Source: Anaerocaecibacter muris (lineage in GTDB: Bacteria; Bacillota; Clostridia; Christensenellales; Pumilibacteraceae). From it: a stretch of DNA of 64,000 nucleotides. The translations under genes were made by a program, and so were the position numbers. This document shows positions 27,492-38,726 of this stretch, piece by piece (the first letter of the stretch is position 1; each line of letters starts with the position of its first letter). The DNA is taken from positions 248,001 through 312,000 of the forward strand of contig NZ_CALPCE010000002.1 in NCBI RefSeq assembly GCF_943192945.1, read 5' to 3'. The notes under the pieces were generated by a model. That model had not been told where the DNA came from, did not search any database, and was given only the letters and a program-made list of their open reading frames with translations.

Positions 27492-30400
27492 ATGAGTAAG
27501 AACAAAGCTAAAACGAAAGCCGAAAACAGGGCGAAGCGGTTACTGATAGCGATAGTAAGCGCGTTTATAGCCATAGCCATAGGCGCGACGTGCGCGCTGT
27601 GGTTCGGCAATTCGGCTAAACCCGTTAGCGTAAACGGTGCGACGGGCGACGTTACCGCGTCGGCTAACCGCGGCGCGTTGACGGGCAACCAGTCGGGCTG
27701 GAATTCGAGCGGCGTTCCGCTTATCGCAGAAGGCGATATGATGGAATATACATACAACGGCGGACGGCGCAGTATAACATTGCCCAAAGGAACTTATAAG
27801 TTTGAAGTTTGGGGCGCGCAAGGCGGCGGCGGTTATCAAAACGGCGTGTTTAGCGCGGGCGTCGGTCTCGGCGGATATTCGCAGGCGCAGTTTACTCTCA
27901 AAGCGGCTACAACCGTTTATATAGTCGTAGGCGGCGTCGGCGCTAACGGTAAGCTCGGCGTTTACGGCGCTAATTCTTGGGCGGCGGGCGGCTACAACGG
28001 CGGCGGCAACTCCGGTAAAGAAATGAACTCCGACGCGAACGACGAAGGCGGCGGCGGCGGCGGCGCTACGCATATCGCGCTTGCCGACGGCGTGCTTTCC
28101 GCATTAAGCAGCGCGGCTAACCAAAAAACCGTTATGATAGTTGCCGGCGGCGGCGGCGGTACTTCGTTTACTCGTGCGGCGGGTAAAGGGTACGGCGGCG
28201 GTACTACCGGCGGAACAGGCTATGGCGGAAGCCGCGCGTCCACAGGCGGCACGCAGTCGCAAGGCGGCGTCGGCGGTACTCACGGCGAAGGCACTGACGC
28301 TTACGGCAGAAACGGCGGCTTCGGGCAGGGCGGCGCAGGCGGTAACGGTACTTCCGGCGGCGGCGGCGGCGGCGGCGGCTGGTACGGCGGCGCGGGCGGT
28401 CCTTGCGGAAGCGTAGGCGGCGGCGGTTCGGGCTTTATCAGAACTTCCGGATTTTCCAACGGAAACGTTGTTTTGGCAAATTCCGGCGGCATGCAGAACG
28501 GCAAACGTTCGGGGCACGGGCTTGCTCGCATAACCGCGGTTAAGCTCAACGACAATCCCGTAACAATCAATTCCAACGGAACTACTCCCAAGATTTACGA
28601 AGTAAACAACGCCAATTATTATAAAGGTGCAAGCAAGTCGCTTGTAATCAAGTCGAGCGAAATCGCGCGCGATCCCGACCCTGCAAACGTAAAGAACGGC
28701 AACGCCAATCAAGTTTATTTCTCGCAAGGCGCGTCTAACAGGGACACTGCGCCCGCGAATAACAACCACTTATACCTCAATTCGGCATGCACGACGCTCG
28801 CGTCCAACTATTTTTCGTGGACGTGGTCGGGCGGAACGGCGTGTCAAACTCTTACGATTACGGAAATAAAACGCTATCCGCGCAAAGGCGTGGACGGCTG
28901 TACGACGGACGGCGTTATAACGCTTTACGCCCGCGTGCGCGATAATTATTACAGTAATACCAAGCGCGGATTATCGGTTATACCGTTCCAAATTCGCGTG
29001 CGCGATAATGCTATAACCAATAAAGGCGACGGTTTTTTACGTTTTTCCAAAACGGGTTACGAATACCGTTACGGCAATCGCACAATGACGTCGGGCGGTT
29101 CGACGTACAATTTTGCGGCGGCTAACAACACGCAGATTTATAACCCCGTCGCGAGCTTGGCGTCGAATATTAAAACGTTGTTTATATCTACGCCGCTCAC
29201 CCCGACCGACACGGCGGGCTTTACGGTGTACGCTTCCGATATTTATACCGACGCGGATAACCATTCGACTTACGGCGACTATGTAGCTATCAAGAGCGTT
29301 GCGGCTTACACCGGATATACGGGGTATTCGAGCTATTATTCGATTACTTATAATTCCAATGCAAGTTATGCCTCGGGCTTGGTGCCGTCGTTTACAATCA
29401 AGCCGACGGGCGTAAGACCCAACGGTCCTATTTTCGTGTGCATGACCATAACGGCGCAGACCAGCGAAAAACACTCCAAAGCGGCGATAGGCGGGACTAA
29501 TTCAAACGTCATGCTTGTGTTCCAGATAGCGAACACGCGCCCGTATTTTGCTACGACGTCGGGCAAGGGCAAGAACTTTGCGGAACCGTATATCGAGCTG
29601 AATTTGAATACCAAAAGAACGCAAACGCTCGATATAAGCGAAATCGTATTCGACACCGACGACGCAAAGTCCGCTAATAAACTTACTTTTGCGCGCGGCG
29701 CAAACGACCTTAAAATCCCGACCAACGAGTATATTCAGGTAAACAGAGTAAACGCCGCAGTGCCGTTGTTGCAGACTTACAACAGCAAAACGAGCAACTA
29801 TTACGGCAAAACGAGCGTACAGACGTCGGGCACGCTTTCGTCGGCGAGCGGCGAGGGCACTACCTCGACGGGCTTTAAAAAGGATTTGATAGCGCAAGCG
29901 GGCAGTTCCGGCGCGACTTACGCCAACGTCACTTACAGTTACGACGGCGATAAAAAGATAACGTTTACCGCGCGTTCGGCAACGCAGTATCAGTACGATA
30001 CGGCGGGACGACTGGGCGACTTTTATATCCTTGTTCGCATAATCGACGCAACCGACACGACGGACGGCGGGCTTTGGTATCCCGTGGCGGTCAAAGTAAA
30101 TTCCGCCGCGCCGGTCGAGCCGTCCACGGTCGCAAACTTCTCGCTTAACTTCGATCGCTTTAAAGCGGATAGCGAAACGCAGGAGAAAGAAAACGGCATT
30201 ATTCTTACGCCTATAAGCTATACCGACGAAAACGGCGTATTACAGGGCATAGGTTCGCTGTCCACTGAATATTCGAACGATGCGAGCCATACCGCGCTCC
30301 CGTTCGTTGTAGACCCCGATACGTTTATGTACGACGGGGAAAACGTAAATAAAAAGACGCACGCGCTAAACGATATAATTATGCTTGCGGGCGTAAACAG

Positions 30401-33400
30401 AAACGATTCGACGGACTTGTCCAAAGTCGTCGAACTGTTCGGCACGTCCGAATTCTTTACCGTCGAGCTTGTGGACTTGTACGCGTCCAAAACCGTGTTC
30501 TCGCGCTTGGAAATGTACGACAACGACGCATTGCTTTCGGCATGGGGCGTAGAGAAGTTTACGGGCAACGGTTCGGAAAACGGCTTTAAGTTTAAAGGAC
30601 TTAAAATCGTGCCGCGCCGCTCGACGGACGACACTTATTTGCAATTCAACGTAAACGTTAAAGACTCGCACGATCAAACTTCCAAAGTGCGCGTATGTAT
30701 TAACGTTCGCAATAGGGAAGTACAGCTCCGCAACAGCCCTAACGGTTCGTCGATGTTCAAGATTAACACGATGGCGGGGTACGGCACGTATCTCGACGCG
30801 GACAGCAGCGGTATAGGCGTTGCGACCGTCAATTACGAAATAGAAATCGGCGACGAAATTCAGATCACGCCTTACGACTTTGCGTATGACTACGACGTCG
30901 ATCCCGAAAACGTCAAGCTCAACAACCCCGTCAACAACACCAACCCCGTTGACGCAGGTTTCGACGCGGCGGCTGCTTTCATACTCGCGTCGTATAATAT
31001 TCCGCACACTACTTCGCCGACCGCGCCCGCGGGCGTGAACGACGCGACGAGTTTTGTCGGTCAGCAACTGCGTTTTGTCAATATAGACAACTTCAACGCT
31101 TCGGCGTCGCAATATGCGTCCTATATTTCGGCGCGCGTTGCGGATAAAACCGTTGTAAAACCGCCCAAAAACAGCGGCGGACAGGAACGCGAGTACGCGA
31201 TACCGTGCATTAAGATCGAGGGTCTTTCGCGCACGACATCGGCTGTCGTTATGTTGCGTTTCACGATAGGCGACGGCTATTCCAATCAGGAAGTAATGAT
31301 AACGGTCACGGTCAAAAACTCCAAGCCTATGCTCAATACGGAGGAAAACCACCCCAAGACCAATCCTAACGACAAGCGCATAACCATGCCGTACAACCTT
31401 TCCGCCGACCCTGCGAACGCGGTTAATATCATAGACTTCGACGTTAAGGAAGCGGCTTACGACAAAGACGGCGACACGCTTACTTTCAAACCCAACAGCG
31501 TTAAGGTCGTGGCTTACGACGAAAACGGCGAAGAACAATTCGACGCGGACGGCAAAAGACTTTACTATTACGACGCGCTCGACGCTAACTTCAAGGGCGT
31601 TCCGTCCACATCTGCCGACGCGGTGTATTTGCTTTCCGATTACGTCGAAGCGACGCTCACCAAAAACGGCAGCGGCGTGGACGTGGTGCGCGTAAAGGGC
31701 TTGTCGTCCACCGAATTGTTTAATAAACAGATTTTCGTACAGTTCACAGTACAGGACGGGTACAGAGCGCAGCCGCAGGAAGCGGACTTGCGCATACTTA
31801 TCAACGTTGTAAACTCCGCGCCCGTAATGGTTACGGACGGTCTTGCCGAAGTGCAAAAAACAGAAGACGGCGTGACCAAATCCGAATATACGTGGCTTAT
31901 CGGCTACGAAGATATTGCGGAAACCAAGCTGTCGCGGTTTATCGTGAACAGCAAAGAACTTTGCGAATCGTCCGCTATTAACGTGTCGTCCGATAATAAG
32001 ATTTGGTTGTTTGACGATGCGGACGCGCAACAACGCGTATTGCTCGACCCGCAGGGCGGTTGGAACCTCAACGGCAACTGGGCGGCGGATTTGATCAAAA
32101 AACAGACGCTCGATACTCCGATCACACAGGAAACGTTTGCGCTTACCCAAAATGCGCACGCCGCTATTATTTACGGTAAAACGTATTCCGGAGACGACGC
32201 CGATAAACAGCACCTTGAACTGACACTGCATTTTTACTATAAAGACAAAGACGGTTTTAATATAATAGAAAATACCAGCGAAAACATAAAGACGGCTAAA
32301 TATTGGGCGTTGGAAATTAAAGACGTAGTCAACAAAACGAACGCCGCCGCCGCGCAGATAGCTATTGCCGTCAAGGACGATCATCACGGCAAGAATTTGT
32401 ACAACGCCGAAAAGACGGAAACGTTTACCCGCGATTCTTCGTTCCGCGTGCTTAACTTCTCTTACGGATACAAGCAACCCGGAATAATGAATATGCACAC
32501 TTATTACCGCACCGACGGCAATGCGGAAGCCAAAGTAAAGCTCGATCCCGCAGACGATAGCAAGGGTTATCAGGTCGATCTTAAAGGATTTTACAAAGGC
32601 GGATATTCGTATCAGTTTGTAAAAGGCTCGCATGTTCCCACTACGCAAGAGGAACTTCAAATGGCATCGTTCACTCCGCGCTTCAAGTATCAGTATTTTG
32701 TTAAAACGCAGATAGACGGCGACTCTTCTACTGCCACTTATAAGCATTATCCAGAAGAGGCGAGCGCGTTCTATTACGAGCCTATCGAAGTGACGGGCGC
32801 GTTAAGCGGTAAAGTGGACTTCCCTATAAGCTATCTTGCAATGCCGCAGGGCAGTACCGCCGCAACGGAGGGTAGCACGCACGTAACGTTTGCCAACGCT
32901 ACGCAAGGCGCGCTTAACGCGAATAATAAATTGTCAGACGACGACTATTATAAGTGGTGTGCGAAAGATAATCCAAACCGCGAGCAAAACCTCGAATATA
33001 TACTCGAAAACGTGACGGTTTCCGACGGCAAAACTACTTACACCGCCAAGGATAACCCTTACTTGAACATCGAGTACATTGCGGATCGCAAATTTATTAA
33101 CAGTAAATACCGCAATACCCACCGTTACAGTTTGAGTAGCGGCGGCTTTAAAGCAATAGACGTAAACGACTCTAACGGCAACAGCATTTACCGCGAGGAT
33201 AAATTCGGTTTCCGTTTGTCCAAGAAAGAAAACGGTCCGCGCGCCGCGGGCATGCTCAAGCTGTCCGTTGCGCTCAAAACGACTGCCATTGTAGTCGAAA
33301 ACGGAATAGAGCAAGTCAAAGAGGGCGCGACCGAAATTGTGGACGTGGAAATCAACCTCCAAAACTCTGCGCCTAAAATTTATTACAACGATATTCAAGC

Positions 33401-36400
33401 GACGGGCATGATAGACAATCTTAACGTCGAAATGACCACTGCCGACGTAAACGGCAAGACTGTCGGTATTAACCACATTTCGCTTAAATCGTCCGAAAAA
33501 GCGATAGGCGATTACAAGATTTATTACGAAGATCCCGATAAATCGGATACCATGAAGTTCTATCTGCCGTCCGCGTTCGGCAAGATGTCTGCTGCGGAAG
33601 TAGATCATATTGCGAGCGGAACCAACCATGCTACGCAGTCTAATCCCGTTACGGAATACTTTAACGGCACGGCGGATAAATACACTTACAATCCAAATGT
33701 CGGTTACGAAAAGTTCTTCGACGTATTGCCGAGCGAGGGTTCGGCGGCGACGTTGCAGTTTGTGCCCAAAGCAAAAACGCAACCCAACCTCGCCGTCGGT
33801 TCGACGGAGTTTGAACAGTATGTCAGGGATAACCACCTCGCATACGACGCAAACGATCCGACCAAAAAATTATACTATCCGTTCCGCGTGCTGTTCTACG
33901 ACGAAGTTTCGGGCACGCCGTTCACCGACGGATACTGGTGTCTTGCTATCATAAAAGTGTATATCAATAACGATCCGATCCGCGTCAATTCGACAGCAAT
34001 CGGCGACAATGTTTATATACACGACAACGTTAAATATCCCAACTACACGTTTAAACTGTCCAAAGCGACGAGCTTCTACCTTGACGTGTCGTCGTTGCTT
34101 GTGGATAACGATATAGTTCTTAACGGCACGTCCATGGCTGTCGAGACGGACGACGCATGGAAGAAAGCCGATCAAAAGGTCAAGGACTACCTTGTAATGC
34201 CCGACCCGACTTTGACTTCGACTAACGTCATAGCAAAGCCGAGTAGCATAACGACGTTGCCTATAACCGTCGCCAAGGGCGGCACAGGCTTGACCGACAC
34301 GACGTTGGTATTTAACGCTACGTGCGCGTTTAAGGGCGATATAGTAATCAAATACACGTTTGCCGACAGCGTAAAAGAGCTTACGGGCAACGGCGGTTCG
34401 TCTGTCACTATCGTCTTTACCGTACAGTACAACAACGAAAATCCCACCGCCAACAACGATACTTTCGGCGGCGGCAGTTCCATGAACATCGTCATGAAGC
34501 AGGGCGACAGCATAACGCTTTATGCGTCCGATTCGACTTTGTTTGCGAACGACGCAAACGGCGGCTTTAAGTCTTACGGCTTGTTAAAGCAGAACGCGAC
34601 GGACAGAGTGTCGTTCCCGTTCGGCAAGACCGAACAGTCCGCACAGCAAATGCTTGACGACTTTAACGGTAAGCAAGCGGGCGACGGCGATCTCGGTTCG
34701 CTCGTTATCGGCGGCGACGACGCGCCTACAACGCTTCGGTTCAGCTCGTATGACGACGCTACGTCGTTTAAGCAGTCCAATGTGGACGACAGACGGTTCT
34801 TCGATATTGTTGTACCCAACGGCGCAATGTTTGAACGCGAAAACAGCGCGCAGAGAAGCCCCGTTGCCGTTACGCTCACTGCCAAAGGCGTAGTAAACAC
34901 GATATACTCGCTCGAACTTATCGACGGCGAGGGTAGTACCGTAAGAATTTCCATCAACATCAACGTGCAGTCGAGCGCGCCGCGAGTAAAGACGGGCGAA
35001 GGCGACGAGACGTTGCCCAAAGGTTTGACGCTCGATAAAACCGCGCAAACCCCGACGTTTATATACGAAATGTCTTACGGCGAGAGCAGAGAATTCTTGC
35101 TTAAAGACTTTATGCACGACGACGACTTGGACGACGCCAACGAGTTTAAGATCGCCGAAAACGCAGATAAAACCAAGTTCACCATAGTGGGCGGTTCGCT
35201 CGGCGCGGAAGCGACGGGGTCGCAGTACGACGCGAGTATTACGCTCAATGCGCTCGACGTGATTACCGATAAGAGCGATTATGCCACGGTGTCGTTCCGC
35301 GTGGAGGACGCGCACGGCGTTACTTCGGAAATAATAACGATTAAAGTGTTGTTAACACCCTCCGAAGTAAGCGTTGTTGCGACCGAAAGAGCGCCTTATG
35401 CGACGACGCTTAAAAGCTATGCCGAATACATCGACGACGGAGAACCCGTAACAGTCGACCTTGTAAGCGCGGTTTCCGCCGTGTTGTTCAAGGACGCGGA
35501 CGCGCCCGCCGCTTCTGCGAAGTACGACGTTGCGGTTTACGCGTTGTTGAGAAAGGACGATAAAGGCGTTATTAACGCAATCAGTTCCAGCCAGCTCATC
35601 GATCCGACTACCAACGATTACGATACAAAGAGCTTGATCTTGACGTTGACAGATTCTACAATCCGTACCGAGAGCAACGACATTGCGGCGTATGTTGCGC
35701 GGTATTTCAGAATTACTATCAGCGCCGACGGCAAGCAACTTATACTCACGCCCAATTCGGCAACTATTCAGGCGGGCACGCCCAACCTCAAAAATATTCG
35801 ATTGCTTATCACGCTCGCAAAGCGTTACAAGGACGGAACTTTGTCCACGCTTCCGCGCAACGTTGGATTTGCCGATATTGCGGTCAAGAATTCCGAGCTC
35901 GTCGCGGTGGAAAGCTCGCCTATAAACTACGGCTATCCCGAAATAAAAGTAGGCGAAACCGAAACGCGCAGACGCGAGCAGGGCTTCCTTGAATTTACGG
36001 GCACCGCAGGCGATTCGCTCACGTGGGACTTGTACAATATTCTCGATCCCGAACTCGGCTTGTTCTACGATTACGACATGATCAATTATCCTGCGGAAAG
36101 CGGCGGTTTGGAGAAGATCCGCTATGTCCGCAGTGAGTACAGCGTCAGCGAGAGCTCGCAACACGTTCAGGGCAAAGGCAACGTGCTGTCCATTGACGTG
36201 ACCGAGGACGGCAAGCTCACTATCAAGATTAACCGCAAGGTGTACAGAGGCGAGCCGCCCGTTGACGGGTTAAAAGATTCGTATACCGAAATCCCCGTTA
36301 AGATCTACTGCGCGGACGCGATCGGGTTCAGCTATAACGAAAAGCGTTGCGTTGCGACGGAAATCAAAGTGCGCGTCGATAACGACATACCCGAAATAAA

Positions 36401-38540
36401 GCCCGTGACCGACGCGGATAAGATTGAACAGCTCGGCTATTCCGTTACGTACTCGGATACCGAGGGTTATGTGCTCGAAGCCAAGCTCGAAAAAGGCGCG
36501 ACGTTGCCCGTCAATATTGCGGACATAATCGACGACGCCGACTTGGATATGGACGCTTACGTCCTGCTCCCCGTCGATAGCTCCGATAGTCTTATGGGTT
36601 CTGATAAGTACCTTTCGGGCTCGGTTACGACCGACGGCGTTAACGACGGAATAGGCAGAATTAAAAACAGTAACGGCGATACGTTGATGTCCGTAAGACT
36701 GTCCAGCACGCCCAACGCTTACGGCGTTACGGCGTTGCGCAGAATTACGTTTACTTGCGAATCCGCGCAACGCGGTGCGGTTGCCGTCTGCAAACTGCAA
36801 ATCCGCGATTCCGTTGCGGAAGCCAAAACGAGCATACTCACCGTGCGCATTACCGTCGATAACGTTGCGCCTTCGGCTAAACCCGACGTTAAGCCGACCG
36901 TCACCGTTATGGGCGTGGGCTTGAACGCCGACGCCGCCGCAATCGCCGACGCTACCGTTACGCTCGATATTCTCGATTATGTAACGGACGTCAACGGCGA
37001 CGCTTACGATCCGACGGATGCGTCCAACGCGAGCAAACGCGCTACGTATGTGTTTATCGACGAAATTTTGGTGTACACCACCGAGGATATAATGAACAAG
37101 CCCGAGATTTACGGACCCGGGCTGGACGTTGATATTTCCGACGAAAACTATACGCCGATTATTTCGGTTTGCGCGGTCGATTGGTGGAATCCGACAAGCG
37201 GTTCCGATGAAAACCCGCACCAAAAATTCACTATCACGCCCGCGGCAGGCGTTTACGGCAAGCAGAAAATTTCGCTCACCGTAATAGACAGCGGTTATGA
37301 GGACGGCGCGGCGCAAGGCGTGCTCGACGGAAAAGTGTTCACGTTTGAGTTCACGATTATAGTTGCCAACCCGCTCGACGACGTTGCGGACGTACTGCCC
37401 GTACAGAAAATAGCTTACGGCGTAACGCGCATTGTGACTGTTGAAGACCTGTTGGGCGAGCAGAACGCGCAAGGCTATATCATCCAGAGTATGGAAGAAA
37501 TAGGCACCAGCAGCGTCGGCATTTACGCCCCTGGCGTGAGCCAAGGCGGAATAACCCCCTCGGCAACGACCCCGCCGTCCGACGAGTTCTGGCGCATTTA
37601 CGGCAGAACCGAAGGCGCTTCGGTCAACGCCAAGGTCGTGTTTAAAGCGGGCGAGGTCGTTCGCGAGCGCACGCTCCCGATACAGGTCGTAACCAACCAA
37701 GCCCCCGTGTTCAAGGGCGGTAAGACCTCTTACGAATATACGGTCAGCCGTTTGGACGACGCGCACAAGCGCACGATAAAGATTTATCCCGAAGACTGGT
37801 TCGACGATTTCGACGATGGCGACATCATGAGTTTTGTCGGTCCTATCGAGTCGTCGCAATCTGTCAAGGTCGAAACGCTGTTCGATTACGACGAGAACGG
37901 CAGAGCGTATATCCTGCTCACGTTCAACCGTCGCGGCGAAGCGGACATTACGTTTAACGTAAGCGACCTTTCGGGCAAACTTTACAAAAAGACCATTAAG
38001 GTCAACTGCACGGACGCGCCCGAAATGTCGTGGTGGGAGAACTTTGTATCGCTTGTCGAGGCTAACTGGATGTGGTTCTGGATTATCCTTGCTTGCATAC
38101 TGTTGTTCATTATACTGCTGATTATCCTTATTATCATTATTCACAAGAAGCGCAAGATGAGAAGGGAAATCGAGGCGTTGCTCAATTCCGAAACCGAGCT
38201 CGAAGAAGAAATGTTGCGTTTGAGCGCGGGCGGCGCAGCTCCGTACCAGTCGTTTGGGTACTTGCCGCCGACGCAGACAACGGTCAATAATCCCAACTTG
38301 ATGATTGGCGGCGGCGTCAATACCCCTGCGCCCAACAGCTTGCAACTCAACGCGGGCACCGGCGCGTCTCCTGTCGGAAGCACGCAACAAATCCCTCCGC
38401 CCGTGCAACAGCCCCCGCAAGCTCAACCCCAAAACATGAGCGCGACGATTAACCCGACGCAGAACGTACCCCCGCCGCCTGCGGCAGGCAATGCGGCTCC
38501 GCCCGTCGACAACGACGGATTTAACCCCGACGACTTTTAA
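27492..38540 (+). CDS. Giant surface protein (3682 residues) with ALK-like glycine-rich domain and cytosolic tail
   Basis: A gene of 11 kb, about a sixth of the window. Residues about 17-40 form an uncleaved or cleaved N-terminal hydrophobic segment after a basic start. Residues about 85-355 are a glycine-rich domain with many GGGG runs, like the glycine-rich region of ALK/LTK receptors and its bacterial relatives; the entry motif is F-E-V-W-G-A-Q-G-G-G. Then follow more than ten beta-sandwich modules, their borders marked by N-S/N-x-A-P patterns (VVNSAPVMV, LQNSAPKIYY, VQSSAPRVK, VDNVAPSAK, VTNQAPVFK), as in cadherin-like tandem repeats. A strong membrane helix lies at about 3526-3550, followed by a basic stop, a Glu-rich helix and a Pro/Gln-rich tail to 3682. 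No sortase motif. Start ATG 27492 has GAGG 9 nt upstream. Likely role: adhesion or a scaffold on the cell surface. The frame is open without interruption. Confidence 0.85.
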   Translation: MSKNKAKTKAENRAKRLLIAIVSAFIAIAIGATCALWFGNSAKPVSVNGATGDVTASANRGALTGNQSGWNSSGVPLIAEGDMMEYTYNGGRRSITLPKGTYKFEVWGAQGGGGYQNGVFSAGVGLGGYSQAQFTLKAATTVYIVVGGVGANGKLGVYGANSWAAGGYNGGGNSGKEMNSDANDEGGGGGGATHIALADGVLSALSSAANQKTVMIVAGGGGGTSFTRAAGKGYGGGTTGGTGYGGSRASTGGTQSQGGVGGTHGEGTDAYGRNGGFGQGGAGGNGTSGGGGGGGGWYGGAGGPCGSVGGGGSGFIRTSGFSNGNVVLANSGGMQNGKRSGHGLARITAVKLNDNPVTINSNGTTPKIYEVNNANYYKGASKSLVIKSSEIARDPDPANVKNGNANQVYFSQGASNRDTAPANNNHLYLNSACTTLASNYFSWTWSGGTACQTLTITEIKRYPRKGVDGCTTDGVITLYARVRDNYYSNTKRGLSVIPFQIRVRDNAITNKGDGFLRFSKTGYEYRYGNRTMTSGGSTYNFAAANNTQIYNPVASLASNIKTLFISTPLTPTDTAGFTVYASDIYTDADNHSTYGDYVAIKSVAAYTGYTGYSSYYSITYNSNASYASGLVPSFTIKPTGVRPNGPIFVCMTITAQTSEKHSKAAIGGTNSNVMLVFQIANTRPYFATTSGKGKNFAEPYIELNLNTKRTQTLDISEIVFDTDDAKSANKLTFARGANDLKIPTNEYIQVNRVNAAVPLLQTYNSKTSNYYGKTSVQTSGTLSSASGEGTTSTGFKKDLIAQAGSSGATYANVTYSYDGDKKITFTARSATQYQYDTAGRLGDFYILVRIIDATDTTDGGLWYPVAVKVNSAAPVEPSTVANFSLNFDRFKADSETQEKENGIILTPISYTDENGVLQGIGSLSTEYSNDASHTALPFVVDPDTFMYDGENVNKKTHALNDIIMLAGVNRNDSTDLSKVVELFGTSEFFTVELVDLYASKTVFSRLEMYDNDALLSAWGVEKFTGNGSENGFKFKGLKIVPRRSTDDTYLQFNVNVKDSHDQTSKVRVCINVRNREVQLRNSPNGSSMFKINTMAGYGTYLDADSSGIGVATVNYEIEIGDEIQITPYDFAYDYDVDPENVKLNNPVNNTNPVDAGFDAAAAFILASYNIPHTTSPTAPAGVNDATSFVGQQLRFVNIDNFNASASQYASYISARVADKTVVKPPKNSGGQEREYAIPCIKIEGLSRTTSAVVMLRFTIGDGYSNQEVMITVTVKNSKPMLNTEENHPKTNPNDKRITMPYNLSADPANAVNIIDFDVKEAAYDKDGDTLTFKPNSVKVVAYDENGEEQFDADGKRLYYYDALDANFKGVPSTSADAVYLLSDYVEATLTKNGSGVDVVRVKGLSSTELFNKQIFVQFTVQDGYRAQPQEADLRILINVVNSAPVMVTDGLAEVQKTEDGVTKSEYTWLIGYEDIAETKLSRFIVNSKELCESSAINVSSDNKIWLFDDADAQQRVLLDPQGGWNLNGNWAADLIKKQTLDTPITQETFALTQNAHAAIIYGKTYSGDDADKQHLELTLHFYYKDKDGFNIIENTSENIKTAKYWALEIKDVVNKTNAAAAQIAIAVKDDHHGKNLYNAEKTETFTRDSSFRVLNFSYGYKQPGIMNMHTYYRTDGNAEAKVKLDPADDSKGYQVDLKGFYKGGYSYQFVKGSHVPTTQEELQMASFTPRFKYQYFVKTQIDGDSSTATYKHYPEEASAFYYEPIEVTGALSGKVDFPISYLAMPQGSTAATEGSTHVTFANATQGALNANNKLSDDDYYKWCAKDNPNREQNLEYILENVTVSDGKTTYTAKDNPYLNIEYIADRKFINSKYRNTHRYSLSSGGFKAIDVNDSNGNSIYREDKFGFRLSKKENGPRAAGMLKLSVALKTTAIVVENGIEQVKEGATEIVDVEINLQNSAPKIYYNDIQATGMIDNLNVEMTTADVNGKTVGINHISLKSSEKAIGDYKIYYEDPDKSDTMKFYLPSAFGKMSAAEVDHIASGTNHATQSNPVTEYFNGTADKYTYNPNVGYEKFFDVLPSEGSAATLQFVPKAKTQPNLAVGSTEFEQYVRDNHLAYDANDPTKKLYYPFRVLFYDEVSGTPFTDGYWCLAIIKVYINNDPIRVNSTAIGDNVYIHDNVKYPNYTFKLSKATSFYLDVSSLLVDNDIVLNGTSMAVETDDAWKKADQKVKDYLVMPDPTLTSTNVIAKPSSITTLPITVAKGGTGLTDTTLVFNATCAFKGDIVIKYTFADSVKELTGNGGSSVTIVFTVQYNNENPTANNDTFGGGSSMNIVMKQGDSITLYASDSTLFANDANGGFKSYGLLKQNATDRVSFPFGKTEQSAQQMLDDFNGKQAGDGDLGSLVIGGDDAPTTLRFSSYDDATSFKQSNVDDRRFFDIVVPNGAMFERENSAQRSPVAVTLTAKGVVNTIYSLELIDGEGSTVRISININVQSSAPRVKTGEGDETLPKGLTLDKTAQTPTFIYEMSYGESREFLLKDFMHDDDLDDANEFKIAENADKTKFTIVGGSLGAEATGSQYDASITLNALDVITDKSDYATVSFRVEDAHGVTSEIITIKVLLTPSEVSVVATERAPYATTLKSYAEYIDDGEPVTVDLVSAVSAVLFKDADAPAASAKYDVAVYALLRKDDKGVINAISSSQLIDPTTNDYDTKSLILTLTDSTIRTESNDIAAYVARYFRITISADGKQLILTPNSATIQAGTPNLKNIRLLITLAKRYKDGTLSTLPRNVGFADIAVKNSELVAVESSPINYGYPEIKVGETETRRREQGFLEFTGTAGDSLTWDLYNILDPELGLFYDYDMINYPAESGGLEKIRYVRSEYSVSESSQHVQGKGNVLSIDVTEDGKLTIKINRKVYRGEPPVDGLKDSYTEIPVKIYCADAIGFSYNEKRCVATEIKVRVDNDIPEIKPVTDADKIEQLGYSVTYSDTEGYVLEAKLEKGATLPVNIADIIDDADLDMDAYVLLPVDSSDSLMGSDKYLSGSVTTDGVNDGIGRIKNSNGDTLMSVRLSSTPNAYGVTALRRITFTCESAQRGAVAVCKLQIRDSVAEAKTSILTVRITVDNVAPSAKPDVKPTVTVMGVGLNADAAAIADATVTLDILDYVTDVNGDAYDPTDASNASKRATYVFIDEILVYTTEDIMNKPEIYGPGLDVDISDENYTPIISVCAVDWWNPTSGSDENPHQKFTITPAAGVYGKQKISLTVIDSGYEDGAAQGVLDGKVFTFEFTIIVANPLDDVADVLPVQKIAYGVTRIVTVEDLLGEQNAQGYIIQSMEEIGTSSVGIYAPGVSQGGITPSATTPPSDEFWRIYGRTEGASVNAKVVFKAGEVVRERTLPIQVVTNQAPVFKGGKTSYEYTVSRLDDAHKRTIKIYPEDWFDDFDDGDIMSFVGPIESSQSVKVETLFDYDENGRAYILLTFNRRGEADITFNVSDLSGKLYKKTIKVNCTDAPEMSWWENFVSLVEANWMWFWIILACILLFIILLIILIIIIHKKRKMRREIEALLNSETELEEEMLRLSAGGAAPYQSFGYLPPTQTTVNNPNLMIGGGVNTPAPNSLQLNAGTGASPVGSTQQIPPPVQQPPQAQPQNMSATINPTQNVPPPPAAGNAAPPVDNDGFNPDDF

Positions 38541-38600
38541 TCGGGAATAAGTCCAATCGGCGCAAGCATAAGCGATAGCTTAATACTGTAATGTAACCCA

Positions 38601-38642
38601 ACGCCCTCGCAGACGTAAAGATGTCCGCGAGGGCGTTTTTTG
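38601..38642 (+). terminator. Terminator of the giant surface protein gene
   Basis: AACGCCCTCGC (38601-38611) pairs with GCGAGGGCGTT (38628-38638), then more T to 38642. Confidence 0.92.
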
Positions 38643-38654
38643 TGAAAATAATAA

Positions 38655-38722
38655 ATAAGAGATAATAGATAATAGTTGCGGAAGTTTTGCGTTAAGCAAA
38701 ACTTGATTAGAATATTATGCGG
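38655..38722 (+). repeat. Dispersed repeat block A, copy 2
   Basis: Same order as 10054-10123. The hairpin is AAGTTTTGC (38682-38690) with GCAAAACTT (38696-38704). Two adjacent base pairs differ from copy 1 on both arms, keeping the stem. Confidence 0.75.
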
Positions 38723-38726
38723 CTAA

